Assembly: GCF_031877795.1 (NCBI RefSeq)
Contig: NC_133942.1
Location: forward strand, 2,480,001-2,544,000
DNA length: 64,000 bases
Source: Strix aluco
Lineage: Eukaryota; Chordata; Aves; Strigiformes; Strigidae
Reading direction: 5' to 3'
Shown here: in pieces, positions 1 to 11,929 of the stretch
How positions within the stretch are numbered: position 1 is the stretch's first letter
How the letters are laid out: each line of letters starts with the position of its first letter
Program-made: the position numbers and the translations under genes
The notes under the pieces: generated by a model
What the model was told of the DNA's origin: nothing
The model's database searches: none
The model's input: the letters and a program-made list of their open reading frames with translations, nothing else

Positions 1-2204
1 GGGGGACTTTTGAATCTTTTTGGAGACAGAAAGGCGGCTAGCCGGCTCTAAGGAGACTGGCAAGCCGGTGGGCGGGCAGCTGAGGAGGCGTGGGCTGTGG
101 GCTGAGCCCAGGGCCGGTGGCGCCTGTTTCGAGCGAGGTGTGAACACAGCAACGGTCACTCGCCGAGGAGAGCATCTGCAGTGCAGGCAAGGCCGTACTG
201 GGGGGTTTTTGCGGCAAAAGGGACTGGAAAGTAGCTTTTTTTGGGGGGGGACTTTTGAATCTTTTTGGAGACAGAAAGGCGGCTAGCCGGCTCTATGGAG
301 ACTGGCAAGCCGGTGGGCGGGCAGCTGAGGAGGCGTGGGCTGTGGGCTGAGCCCAGGGCCGGTGGCGCCTGTTTCGAGCGAGGTGTGAACACAGCAACGG
401 TCACTCGCCGAGGAGAGCAGCTGCAGTGCAGGCAAGGCCGTACTGGGGGGTTTTCGCGGCAAAAGGGACTGGAAAGTAGCTTTCTTTTGGGGGGGACTTT
501 TGAATCTTTTTGGAGACAGAAAGGCGGCTAGCCGGCTCTAAGGAGACTGGCAAGCCGGTGGGCGGGCAGCTGAGGAGGCGTGGGCTGTGGGCTGAGCCCA
601 GGGCCGGTGGCGCCTGTTTCGAGCGAGGTGTGAACACAGCAACGGTCACTCGCCGAGGAGAGCAGCTGCAGTATAGGCAAGGCCGTACTGGGGGGTTTTC
701 GCGGCAAAAGGGACTGGAAATTAGCTTTTTTTTGGGGGGGACTTTTGAATCTTTTTGGAGACAGAAAGGCGGCTAGCTGGCTCTAAGGAGACTGGCAAGC
801 CGGTGGGCGGGCACCTGAGGAAGCGTGGGCTGTGGGCTGAGCCCAGGGCCGGTGGCGCCTGTTTCGAGCGAGGTGTGAACACAGCAACGGTCACTCGCCG
901 AGGAGAGCAGCTGCAGTGCAGGCAAGGCCGTACGGGGGGGTTTTCGCGGCAAAAGGGACTGGAAAGTAGCTTTTTTTTGGGGGGGACTTTTGAATCTTTT
1001 TGGAGACAGAAAGGCGGCTAGCCGGCTCTAAGGAGACTGGCAAGCCGGTGGGCGGGCAGCTGAGGAGGCGTGGGCTGTGGGCTGAGCCCAGGGCCGGTGG
1101 CGCCTGTTTCGAGCGAGGTGTGAACACAGCAACGGTCACTCGCCGAGGAGAGAAACTGCAGTGCAGGCAAGGCCGTACTGGGGGGTTTTCGCGGCAAAAG
1201 GGACTGGAAAATAGCTTTTTTTGGGGGGGACTTTTGAATCTTTTTGGAGACAGAAAGGCGGCTAGCCGGCTCTAAGGAGACTGGCAAGCCGGTGGGCAGG
1301 CAGCTGAGGAGGCGTGGGCTGTGGGCTGAGCCCAGGGCCGGTGGCGCCTGTTTCGAGCGAGGTGTGAACACAGCAACGGTCACTCGCCGAGGAGAGCAGC
1401 TGCAGTGCAGGCAAGGCCGTACTGGGGGGTTTTCGCGGCAAAAGGGACTGGAAAGTAGCTTTTTTTTGGGGGGGACTTTTGAATCTTTTTGGAGACAGAA
1501 AGGCGGCTAGCCGGCTCTAAGGAGACTGGCAAGCCGGTGGGCGGGCAGCTGAGGAGGCGTGGGCTGTGGGCTGAGCCCAGGGCCGGTGGCGCCTGTTTCG
1601 AGCGAGGTGTGAACACAGCAACGGTCACTCGCCGAGGAGAGCAGCTGCAGTGCAGGCAAGGCCGTACTGGGGGGTTTTCGCGGCAAAAGGGACTGGAAAG
1701 TAGCTTTTTTTTGGGGGGGACTTTTGAATCTTTTTGGAGACAGAAAGGCGGCTAGCCGGCTCTAAGGAGACTGGCAAGCCGGTGGGCGGGCAGCTGAGGA
1801 GGCGTGGGCTGTGGGCTGAGCCCAGGGCCGGTGGCGCCTGTTTCGAGCGAGGTGTGAACACAGCAACGGTCACTCGCCGAGGAGAGCAGCTGCAGTGCAG
1901 GCAAGGCCGTACGGGGGGGTTTTTGCGGCAAAAGGGACTGGAAAGTAGCTTTCTTTTGGGGGGGACTTTTGAATCTTTTTGGAGACAGAAAGGCGGCTAG
2001 CCGGCTCTAAGGAGACTGGCAAGCCGGTGGGCGGGTAGCTGAGGAGGCGTGGGCTGTGGGCTGAGCGCAGGGCCGGTGGCGCCTGTTTCGAGCGAGGTGT
2101 GAACACTGCAACGGTCATTTGCCGAGGAGAGCAGCTGCCGTGCAGGCAAGGCCGTACTGGGGGGTTTTCGCGGCAAAAGGGACTGGAAAGTAGCTTTTTT
2201 TTGG
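1..2204 (+). repeat. 9-monomer higher-order block
   Basis: Nine monomers whose first four variant types (ATCTGCAG; CTCTATGGAG; GCAGTATAGG with GGAAATTAGC; gcacctgaggaagcg) recur at 2205 in the same order. The block then carries GAGAAACTG and GGGCAGGC monomers, ending with the GGGTAGC/GAGCGCAGG type. A copy lies at 17393-19596. Confidence 0.85.
1474..1718 (+). repeat. Representative consensus monomer of the satellite
   Basis: One consensus-like unit, given to show its anatomy. It has a T-rich left part, then a GC box GGGCGG (1539-1544) directly followed by an E-box-like CAGCTG (1546-1551). A short inverted repeat TGGGCTGAGCCCA follows, then palindromic GGCGCC, a CpG cluster (TTCGAGCGAG, then CTCGCCGAGG), and a second CAGCTG (1642-1647) running into CTGCAG. 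The unit ends in two homopolymer blocks, TGGGGGG and T8G7. The GC box, paired E-boxes and CpG density are promoter-like, but this is motif reading only; no TATA box or convincing Pol III A/B boxes were found. Confidence 0.85.
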
Positions 2205-4899
2205 GGGGGACTTTTGAATCTTTTTGGAGACAGAAAGGCGGCTAGCCGGCTCTAAGGAGACTGGCAAGCCGGTGGGCGGGCAGCTGAGGAGGCGTGGGCT
2301 GTGGGCTGAGCCCAGGGCCGGTGGCGCCTGTTTCGAGCGAGGTGTGAACACAGCAACGGTCACTCGCCGAGGAGAGCATCTGCAGTGCAGGCAAGGCCGT
2401 ACTGGGGGGTTTTTGCGGCAAAAGGGACTGGAAAGTAGCTTTTTTTGGGGGGGGACTTTTGAATCTTTTTGGAGACAGAAAGGCGGCTAGCCGGCTCTAT
2501 GGAGACTGGCAAGCCGGTGGGCGGGCAGCTGAGGAGGCGTGGGCTGTGGGCTGAGCCCAGGGCCGGTGGCGCCTGTTTCGAGCGAGGTGTGAACACAGCA
2601 ACGGTCACTCGCCGAGGAGAGCAGCTGCAGTGCAGGCAAGGCCGTACTGGGGGGTTTTCGCGGCAAAAGGGACTGGAAAGTAGCTTTCTTTTGGGGGGGA
2701 CTTTTGAATCTTTTTGGAGACAGAAAGGCGGCTAGCCGGCTCTAAGGAGACTGGCAAGCCGGTGGGCGGGCAGCTGAGGAGGCGTGGGCTGTGGGCTGAG
2801 CCCAGGGCCGGTGGCGCCTGTTTCGAGCGAGGTGTGAACACAGCAACGGTCACTCGCCGAGGAGAGCAGCTGCAGTATAGGCAAGGCCGTACTGGGGGGT
2901 TTTCGCGGCAAAAGGGACTGGAAATTAGCTTTTTTTTGGGGGGGACTTTTGAATCTTTTTGGAGACAGAAAGGCGGCTAGCTGGCTCTAAGGAGACTGGC
3001 AAGCCGGTGGGCGGGCACCTGAGGAAGCGTGGGCTGTGGGCTGAGCCCAGGGCCGGTGGCGCCTGTTTCGAGCGAGGTGTGAACACAGCAACGGTCACTC
3101 GCCGAGGAGAGCAGCTGCAGTGCAGGCAAGGCCGTACGGGGGGGTTTTCGCGGCAAAAGGGACTGGAAAGTAGCTTTTTTTTGGGGGGGACTTTTGAATC
3201 TTTTTGGAGACAGAAAGGCGGCTAGCCGGCTCTAAGGAGACTGGCAAGCCGGTGGGCGGGCAGCTGAGGAGGCGTGGGCTGTGGGCTGAGCCCAGGGCCG
3301 GTGGCGCCTGTTTCGAGCGAGGTGTGAACACAGCAACGGTCACTCGCCGAGGAGAGCAGCTCCAGCGCAGGCAAGGCCGTACTGGCGGGTTTTCGCGGCA
3401 AAAGGGACTGGAAATTAGCTTTTTTTTGGGGGGGACTTTTGAATCTTTTTGGAGACAGAAAGGCGGCTAGCCGGCTCTAAGGAGACTGGCAAGCCGGTGG
3501 GCGGGCAGCTGAGGAGGCGTGGGCTGTGGGCTGAGCCCAGGGCCGGTGGCGCCTGTTTCGAGCGAGGTGTGAACACAGCAACGGTCACTCGCCGAGGAGA
3601 GCAGCTGCAGTGCAGGCAAGGCCGTACTGGGGGGTTTTCGCGGCAAAAGGGACTGGAAAGTAGCTTTTTTTTGGGGGGGACTTTTGAATCTTTTTGGAGA
3701 CAGAAAGGCGGCTAGCTGGCTCTAAGGAGACTGGCAAGCCGGTGGGCGGGCAGCTGAGGAGGCGTGGGCTGTGGGCTGAGCCCAGGGCCGGTGGCGCCTG
3801 TTTCGAGCGAGGTGTGAACACAGCAACGGTCACTCGCCGAGGAGAGAAACTGCAGTGCAGGCAAGGCCGTACTGGGGGGTTTTCGCGGCAAAAGGGACTG
3901 GAAAATAGCTTTTTTTGGGGGGGACTTTTGAATCTTTTTGGAGACAGAAATGCGGCTAGCCGGCTCTAAGGAGACTGGCAAGCCGGTGGGCAGGCAGCTG
4001 AGGAGGCGTGGGCTGTGGGCTGAGCCCAGGGCCGGTGGCGCCTGTTTCGAGCGAGGTGTGAACACAGCAAGGGTCACTCGCCGAGGAGAGCAGCTGCAGT
4101 GCAGGCAAGGCCGTACTGGGGGGTTTTCGCGGCAAAAGGGACTGGAAAGTAGCTTTTTTTTGGGGGGGACTTTTGAATCTTTTTGGAGACAGAAAGGCGG
4201 CTAGCCGGCTCTAAGGAGACTGGCAAGCCGGTGGGCGGGCAGCTGAGGAGGCGTGGGCTGTGGGCTGAGCCCAGGGCCGGTGGCGCCTGTTTCGAGCGAG
4301 GTGTGAACACAGCAACGGTCACTCGCCGAGGAGAGCAGCTGCAGTGCAGGCAAGGCCGTACTGGGGGGTTTTCGCGGCAAAAGGGACTGGAAAGTAGCTT
4401 TTTTTTGGGGGGGACTTTTGAATCTTTTTGGAGACAGAAAGGCGGCTAGCCGGCTCTAAGGAGACTGGCAAGCCGGTGGGCGGGCAGCTGAGGAGGCGTG
4501 GGCTGTGGGCTGAGCCCAGGGCCGGTGGCGCCTGTTTCGAGCGAGGTGTGAACACAGCAACGGTCACTCGCCGAGGAGAGCAGCTGCAGTGCAGGCAAGG
4601 CCGTACGGGGGGGTTTTTGCGGCAAAAGGGACTGGAAAGTAGCTTTCTTTTGGGGGGGACTTTTGAATCTTTTTGGAGACAGAAAGGCGGCTAGCCGGCT
4701 CTAAGGAGACTGGCAAGCCGGTGGGCGGGTAGCTGAGGAGGCGTGGGCTGTGGGCTGAGCGCAGGGCCGGTGGCGCCTGTTTCGAGCGAGGTGTGAACAC
4801 TGCAACGGTCATTTGCCGAGGAGAGCAGCTGCCGTGCAGGCAAGGCCGTACTGGGGGGTTTTCGCGGCAAAAGGGACTGGAAAGTAGCTTTTTTTGGGG
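2205..4899 (+). repeat. 11-monomer variant of the 9-monomer block
   Basis: Starts with the same four variant monomers as 1-2204. It then has two extra monomers (about 3204-3693: one with CTCCAGCGC and TACTGGCGGG, one consensus-like) before rejoining at the GAGAAACTG, GGGCAGGC and GGGTAGC types. The pair shows gain or loss of exactly two units between adjacent higher-order copies. The same 11-monomer form appears inside supra-repeat copy B. Confidence 0.85.
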
Positions 4900-7800
4900 G
4901 GGGACTTTTGAATCTTTTTGGAGACAGAAAGGCGGCTAGCTGGCTCTAAGGAGACTGGCAAGCCGGTGGGCGGGCAGCTGAGGAGGCGTGGGCTGTGGGC
5001 TGAGCCCAGGGCCGGTGGCGCCTGTTTCGAGCGAGATGTGAACACAGCAACGGTCACTTGCCGAGGAGAGCAGCTGCCGTGCAGGTAAGGCCGTACTGGG
5101 GGGTTTTCGCGGCAAAAGGGACTGGAAAGTAGCTTTTTTTTGGGGGGGACTTTTGAATCTTTTTGGAGACAGAAAGGCGGCTAGCCGGCTCTAAGGAGAC
5201 TGGCAAGCCGGTGGGCGGGCAGCTGAGGAGGCGTGGGCTGTGGGCTGAGCCCAGGGCCGGTGGCGCCTGTTTCGAGCGAGGTGTGAACACAGCAACGGTC
5301 ACTCGCCGAGGAGAGCATCTGCAGTGCAGGCAAGGCCGTACGGGGGGGTTTTTGCGGCAAAAGGGACTGGAAAGTAGCTTTTTTTTGGGGGGGACTTTTG
5401 AATCTTTTTGGAGACAGAAAGGCGGCTAGCCGGCTCTAAGGAGACTGGCAAGCCGGTGGGCGGGCAGCTGAGGAGGCGTGGGCTGTGGGCTGAGCCCAGG
5501 GCCGGTGGCGCCTGTTTCGAGCGAGGTGTGAACACAGCAACGGTCACTCGCCGAGGAGAGCAGCTGCAGTGCAGGCAAGGCCGTACTGGGGGGTTTTCGC
5601 GGCAAAAGGGACTGGAAAGTAGCTTTTTTTTGGGGGGGACTTTTGAATCTTTTTGGAGACAGAAAGGCGGCTAGCCGGCTCTAAGGAGACTGGCAAGCCG
5701 GTGGGCGGGCAGCTGAGGAGGCGTGGGCTGTGGGCTGAGCCCAGGGCCGGTGGCGCCTGTTTCGAGCGAGGTGTGAACACAGCAACGGTCACTCGCCGAG
5801 GAGAGCAGCTGCAGTGCAGGCAAGGCCGTACTGGGGGGTTTTCGCGGCAAAAGGGACTGGAAAGTAGCTTTCTTTTGGGGGGGACTTTTGAATCTTTTTG
5901 GAGACAGAAAGGCGGCTAGCCGGCTCTAAGGAGACTGGCAAGCCGGTGGGCGGGCAGCTGAGGAGGCGTGGGCTGTGGGCTGAGCCCAGGGCCGGTGGCG
6001 CCTGTTTCGAGCGAGATGTGAACACAGCAACGGTCACTCGCCGAGGAGAGCAGCTGCAGTGCAGGCAAGGCCGTACTGGGGGGTTTTTGCGGCAAAAGGG
6101 ACTGGAAAGTAGCTTTTTTTTGGGGGGGACTTTTGAATCTTTTTGGAGACAGAAAGGCGGCTAGCCGGCTCTAAGGAGACTGGCAAGCCGGTGGGCGGGC
6201 AGCTGAGGAGGCGTGGGCTGTGGGCTGAGCCCAGGGCCGGTGGCGCCTGTTTCGAGCGAGGTGTGAACACAGCAACGGTCACTCGCCGAGGAGAGCAGCT
6301 GCAGTGCAGGCAAGGCCGTACTGGGGGGTTTTCGCGGCAAAAGGGACTGGAAAGTAGCTTTTTTTGGGGGGGACTTTTGAATCTTTTTGGAGACAGAAAG
6401 GCGGCTAGCCGGCTCTAAGGAGACTGGCAAGCCGGTGGGCGGGCAGCTGAGGAGGCGTGGGCTGTAGGCTGAGCCCAGGGCCGGTGGCGCCTGTTTCGAG
6501 CGAGGTGTGAACACAGCAACGGTCACTCGCCGAGGAGAGCAGCTGCAGTGCAGGCAAGGCCGTACTGGGGGGTTTTGCGGCAAAAGGGACTGGAAAGTAG
6601 CTTTTTTTGGGGGGGGACTTTTGAATCTTTTTGGAGACAGAAAGGCGGCTAGCCGGCTCTAAGGAGACTGGCAAGCCGGTGGGCGGGCAGCTGAGGAGGC
6701 GTGGGCTGTGGGCTGAGCCCAGGGCCGGTGGCGCCTGTTTCGAGCGAGGTGTGAACACAGCAACGGTCACTCGCCGAGGAGAGCAGCTGCAGTGCAGGCA
6801 AGGCCGTACTGGGGGGTTTTCGCGGCAAAAGGGACTGGAAAGTAGCTTTTTTTTGGGGGGGACTTTTGAATCTTTTTGGAGACAGAAATGCGGCTAGCTG
6901 GCTCTAAGGAGACTGGCAAGCCGGTGGGCGGGCAGCTGAGGAGGCGTGGGCTGTGGGCTGAGCCCAGGGCCGGTGGCACCTGTTTCGAGCGAGGTGTGAA
7001 CACAGCAACGGTCACTCGCCGAGGAGAGCAGCTCCAGCGCAGGCAAGGCCGTACTGGGGGGTTTTCGCGGCAAAAGGGACTGGAAAGTAGCTTTCTTTTG
7101 GGGGGGACTTTTGAATCTTTTTGGAGACAGAAAGGCGGCTAGCCGGCTCTAAGGAGACTGGCAAGCCGGTGGGCGGGCAGCTGAGGAGGCGTGGGCTGTG
7201 GGCTGAGCCCAGGGCCGGTGGCGCCTGTTTCGAGCGAGGTGTGAACACAGCAACGGTCACTCGCCGAGGAGAGCAGCTGCAGTGCAGGCAAGGCCGTACT
7301 GGGGGGTTTTTGCGGCAAAAGGGACTGGAAAGTAGCTTTTTTTTGGGGGGGACTTTTGAATCTTTTTGGAGACAGAAAGGCCGCTAGCCGGCTCTAAGGA
7401 GAATGGCAAGCCGGTGGGCGGGCAGCTGAGGAGGCGTGGGCTGTGGGCTGAGCCCAGGGCCGGTGGCGCCTGTTTCGAGCGAGGTGTGAACACAGCAACG
7501 GTCACTCGCCGAGGAGAGCAGCTGCAGTGCAGGCAAGGCCGTACTGGGGGGTTTTCGCGGCAAAAGGGACTGGAAAGTAGCTTTTTTTTGGGGGGGACTT
7601 TTGAATCTTTTTGGAGACAGAAAGGCGGCTAGCCGGCTCTAAGGAGACTGGCAAGCCGGTGGGCGGGCAGCTGAGGAGGCGTGGGCTGTGGGCTGAGCCC
7701 AGGGCCGGTGGCGCCTGTTTCGAGCGAGGTGTGAACACAGCAAGGGTCACTCGCCGAGGAGAGCAGCTGCAGTGCAGGCAAGGCCGTACTGGGGGGTTTT

Positions 7801-10800
7801 CGCGGCAAAAGGGACTGGAAAGTAGCTTTTTTTTGGGGGGGACTTTTGAATCTTTTTGGAGACAGAAAGGCGGCTAGCCGGCTCTATGGAGACTGGCAAG
7901 CCGGTGGGCGGGCAGCTGAGGAGGCGTGGGCTGTGGGCTGAGCCCAGGGCCGGTGGCGCCTGTTTCGAGCGAGGTGTGAACACAGCAACGGTCACTCGCC
8001 GAGGAGAGCAGCTGCAGTGCAGGCAAGGCCGTACGGGGGGGTTTTTGCGGCAAAAGGGACTGGAAAGTAGCTTTTTTTGGGGGGGGACTTTTGAATCTTT
8101 TTGGAGACAGAAAGGCGGCTAGCTGGCTCTAAGGAGACTGGCAAGCCGGTGGGCGGGCAGCTGAGGAGGCGTGGGCTGTGGGCTGAGCCCAGGGCCGGTG
8201 GCGCCTGTTTCGAGCGAGGTGTGAACACAGCAACGGTCATTTGCCGAGGAGAGCAGCTGCCGTGCAGGCAAGGCCGTACTGGGGGGTTTTCGCGGCAAAA
8301 GGGACTGGAAAGTAGCTTTTTTTTTGGGGGGGACTTTTGAATCTTTTTGGAGACAGAAAGGCGGCTAGCCGGCTCTAAGGAGACTGGCAAGCCGGTGGGC
8401 GGGCAGCTGAGGAGGCGTGGGCTGTGGGCTGAGCCCAGGGCCGGTGGCGCCTGTTTCGAGCGAGGTGTGAACACAGCAACGGTCACTCGCCGAGGAGAGC
8501 AGCTGCAGTGCAGGCAAGGCCGTACTGGGGGGTTTTCGCGGCAAAAGGGACTGGAAAGTAGCTTTTTTTTGGGGGGGACTTTTGAATCTTTTTGGAGACA
8601 GAAAGGCGGCTAGCTGGCTCTAAGGAGACTGGCAAGCCGGTGGGCGGGCAGCTGAGGAGGCGTGGGCTGTGGGCTGAGCCCAGGGCCGGTGGCGCCTGTT
8701 TCGAGCGAGGTGTGAACACAGCAACGGTCACTCGCCGAGGAGAGCAGCTGCAGTGCAGGCAAGGCCGTACGGGGTGGTTTTTGCGGCAAAAGGGAATGGA
8801 AAGTAGCTTTTTTTGGGGGGGGACTTTTGAATCTTTTTGGAGACAGAAAGGCGGCTAGCCGGCTCTAAGAAAACTGGCAAGCCGGTGGGCGGGCAGCTGA
8901 GGAGGCGTGGGCTGTGGGCTGAGCCCAGGGCCGGTGGCGCCTGTTTCGAGCGAGGTGTGAACACTGCAACGGTTATTTGCCGAGGAGAGCAGCTGCCGTG
9001 CAGGCAAGGCCGTACTGGGGGGTTTTTGCGGCAAAAGGGACTGGAAAGTAGCTTTCTTTTGGGGGGGACTTTTGAATCTTTTTGGAGACAGAAAGGCGGC
9101 TAGCCGGCTCTAAGGAGACTGGCAAGCCGGTGGGCGGGCAGCTGAGGAGGCGTGGGCTGTGGGCTGAGCCCAGGGCCGGTGGCGCCTGTTTCGAGCGAGG
9201 TGTGAACACAGCAACGGTCATTTGCCGAGGAGAGCAGCTGCCGTGCAGGCAAGGCCGTACTGGGGGGTTTTCGCGGCAAAAGGGACTGGAAAGTAGCTTT
9301 TTTTTGGGGGGGACTTTTGAATCTTTTTGGAGACAGAAAGGCGGCTAGCCGGCTCTATGGAGACTGGCAAGCCGGTGGGCGGGCAGCTGAGGAGGCGTGG
9401 GCTGTGGGCTGAGCCCAGGGCCGGTGGCGCCTGTTTCGAGCGAGGTGTGAACACAGCAACGGTCACTCGCCGAGGAGAGCAGCTGCAGTGCAGGCAAGGC
9501 CGTACGGGGGGGTTTTTGCGGCAAAAGGGACTGGAAAGTAGCTTTTTTTGGGGGGGGACTTTTGAATCTTTTTGGAGACAGAAAGGCGGCTAGCTGGCTC
9601 TAAGGAGACTGGCAAGCCGGTGGGCGGGCAGCTGAGGAGGCGTGGGCTGTGGGCTGAGCCCAGGGCCGGTGGCGCCTGTTTCGAGCGAGGTGTGAACACA
9701 GCAACGGTCACTCGCCGAGGAGAGCAGCTGCAGTGCAGGCAAGGCCGTACTGGGGGGTTTTCGCGGCAAAAGGGACTGGAAAGTAGCTTTTTTTTGGGGG
9801 GGACTTTTGAATCTTTTTGGAGACAGAAAGGCGGCTAGCCGGCTCTAAGGAGACTGGCAAGCCGGTGGGCGGGCTGCTGAGGAGGCGTGGGCTGTGGGCT
9901 GAGCCCAGGGCCGGTGGCGCCTGTTTCGAGCGAGGTGTGAACACAGCAACGGTCACTCGCCGAGGAGAGCAGCTGCAGTGCAGGCAAGGCCGTACTGGGG
10001 GGTTTTCGCGGCAAAAGGGACTGGAAAGTAGCTTTTTTTTCGGGGGGACTTTTGAATCTTTTTGGAGACAGAAAGGCGGCTAGCCGGCTCTAAGGAGACT
10101 GGCAAGCCGGTGGGCGGGCAGCTGAGGAGGCGTGGGCTGTGGGCTGAGCCCAGGGCCGGTGGCGCCTGTTTCGAGCGAGGTGTGAACAGAGCAACGGTCA
10201 CTCGCCGAGGAGAGCATCTGCAGTGCAGGCAAGGCCGTACTGGGGGGTTTTCGCGGCAAAAGGGACTGGAAAGTAGCTTTCTTTTGGGGGGGACTTTTGA
10301 ATCTTTTTGGAGACAGAAAGGCGGCTAGCTGGCTCTAAGGAGACTGGCAAGCCGGTGGGCGGGCAGCTGAGGAGGCGTGGGCTGTGGGCTGAGCCCAGGG
10401 CCGGTGGCGCCTGTTTCGAGCGAGGTGTGAACACTGCAACGGTCATTTGCCGAGGAGAGCAGCTGCCGTGCAGGCAAGGCCTTACTGGGGGGTTTTCGCG
10501 GCAAAAGGGACTGGAAAGTAGCTTTTTTTTTGGGGGGGACTTTTGAATCTTTTTGGAGACAGAAAGGCGGCTAGCCGGCTCTAAGGAGACTGGCAAGCCG
10601 GTGGGCGGGCAGCTGAGGAGGCGTGGGCTGTGGGCTGAGCCCAGGGCCGGTGGCGCCTGTTTCGAGCGAGGTGTGAACACAGCAACGGTCACTCGCCGAG
10701 GAGAGCAGCTGCAGTGCAGGCAAGGCCGTACTGGGGGGTTTTCGCGGCAAAAGGGACTGGAAAGTAGCTTTCTTTTGGGGGGGACTTTTGAATCTTTTTG

Positions 10801-11929
10801 GAGACAGAAAGGCGGCTAGCCGGCTCTAAGGAGACTGGCAAGCCGGTGGGCGGGCAGCTGAGGAGGCGTGGGCTTGTGGGCTGAGCCCAGGGCCGGTGGC
10901 GCCTGTTTCGAGCGAGGTGTGAACACAGCAACGGTCACTCGCCGAGGAGAGCAGCTGCAGTGCAGGCAAGGCCGTACTGGGGGGTTTTCGCGGCAAAAGG
11001 GACTGGAAAGTAGCTTTTTTTTGGGGGGGACTTTTGAATCTTTTTGGAGACAGAAAGGCGGCTAGCCGGCTCTAAGGAGACTGGCAAGCCGGTGGGCGGG
11101 CAGCTAGGAGGCGTGGGCTGTGGGCTGAGCCCAGGGCCGGTGGCGCCTGTTTCGAGCGAGGTGTGAACACAGCAATGGTCACTCGCCGAGGAGAGCAGCT
11201 GCAGTGCAGGCAAGGCCGTACTGGGGGGTTTTCGTGGCAAAAGGGACTGGAAAGTAGCTTTTTTTGGGGGGGACTTTTGAATCTTTTTGGACACAGAAAG
11301 GCGGCTGGCCGGCTCTAAGGAGACTGGCAAGCCGGTGGGCGGGCAGCTGAGGAGGCGTGGGCTGTGGGCTGAGCCCAGGGCCGGTGGCGCCTGTTTCGAG
11401 CGAGGTGTGAACACAGCAACGGTCACTCGCCGAGGAGAGCAGCTGCAGTGCAGGCAAGGCCGTACGGGGGGGTTTTTGCGGCAAAAGGGACTGGAAAGTA
11501 GCTTTTTTTTGGGGGGGACTTTTGAATCTTTTTGGAGACAGAAAGGCGGCTAGCCGGCTCTAAGGAGACTGGCAAGCCGGTGGGCGGGCAGCTGAGGAGG
11601 CGTGGGCTGTGGGCTGAGCCCAGGGCCAGTGGCGCCTGTTTCGAGCGAGGTGTGAACACAGCAAGGGTCACTCGCCGAGGAGAGCAGCTGCAGTGCAGGC
11701 AAGGCTGTACGGGGGGGTTTTTGCGGCAAAAGGGACTGGAAAGTAGCTTTTTTTTGGGGGGGACTTTTGAATCTTTTTGGAGACAGAAAGGCGGCTAGCC
11801 GGCTCTAAGGAGACTGGCAAGCCGGTGGGCGGGCAGCTGAGGAGGCGTGGGCTGTGGGCTGAGCCCAGGGCCGGTGGCGCCTGTTTCGAGCGAGGTGTGA
11901 ACACAGCAAGGGTCACTCGCCGAGGAGAG

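Larger units (their letters stand above)
1..10850 (+). repeat. Supra-repeat copy A (partner of 17393-28241)
   Basis: The order of variant monomers from position 1 to about 10850 is reproduced at an offset of 17,392 bp (71 monomers). Examples are the rare variant gcacctgaggaagcg at 811 and 3015, matched at 18203 and 20407, and ccttactg at 10480, matched at 27871. The only internal difference I noticed is the T/G tract length near 8563-8578 versus 25954-25968, which shifts the offset to 17,391. The match ends near 10850, where copy A keeps GGGCGGGC and the partner has GGGCAGGC. The left boundary is outside the window. Confidence 0.93.
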
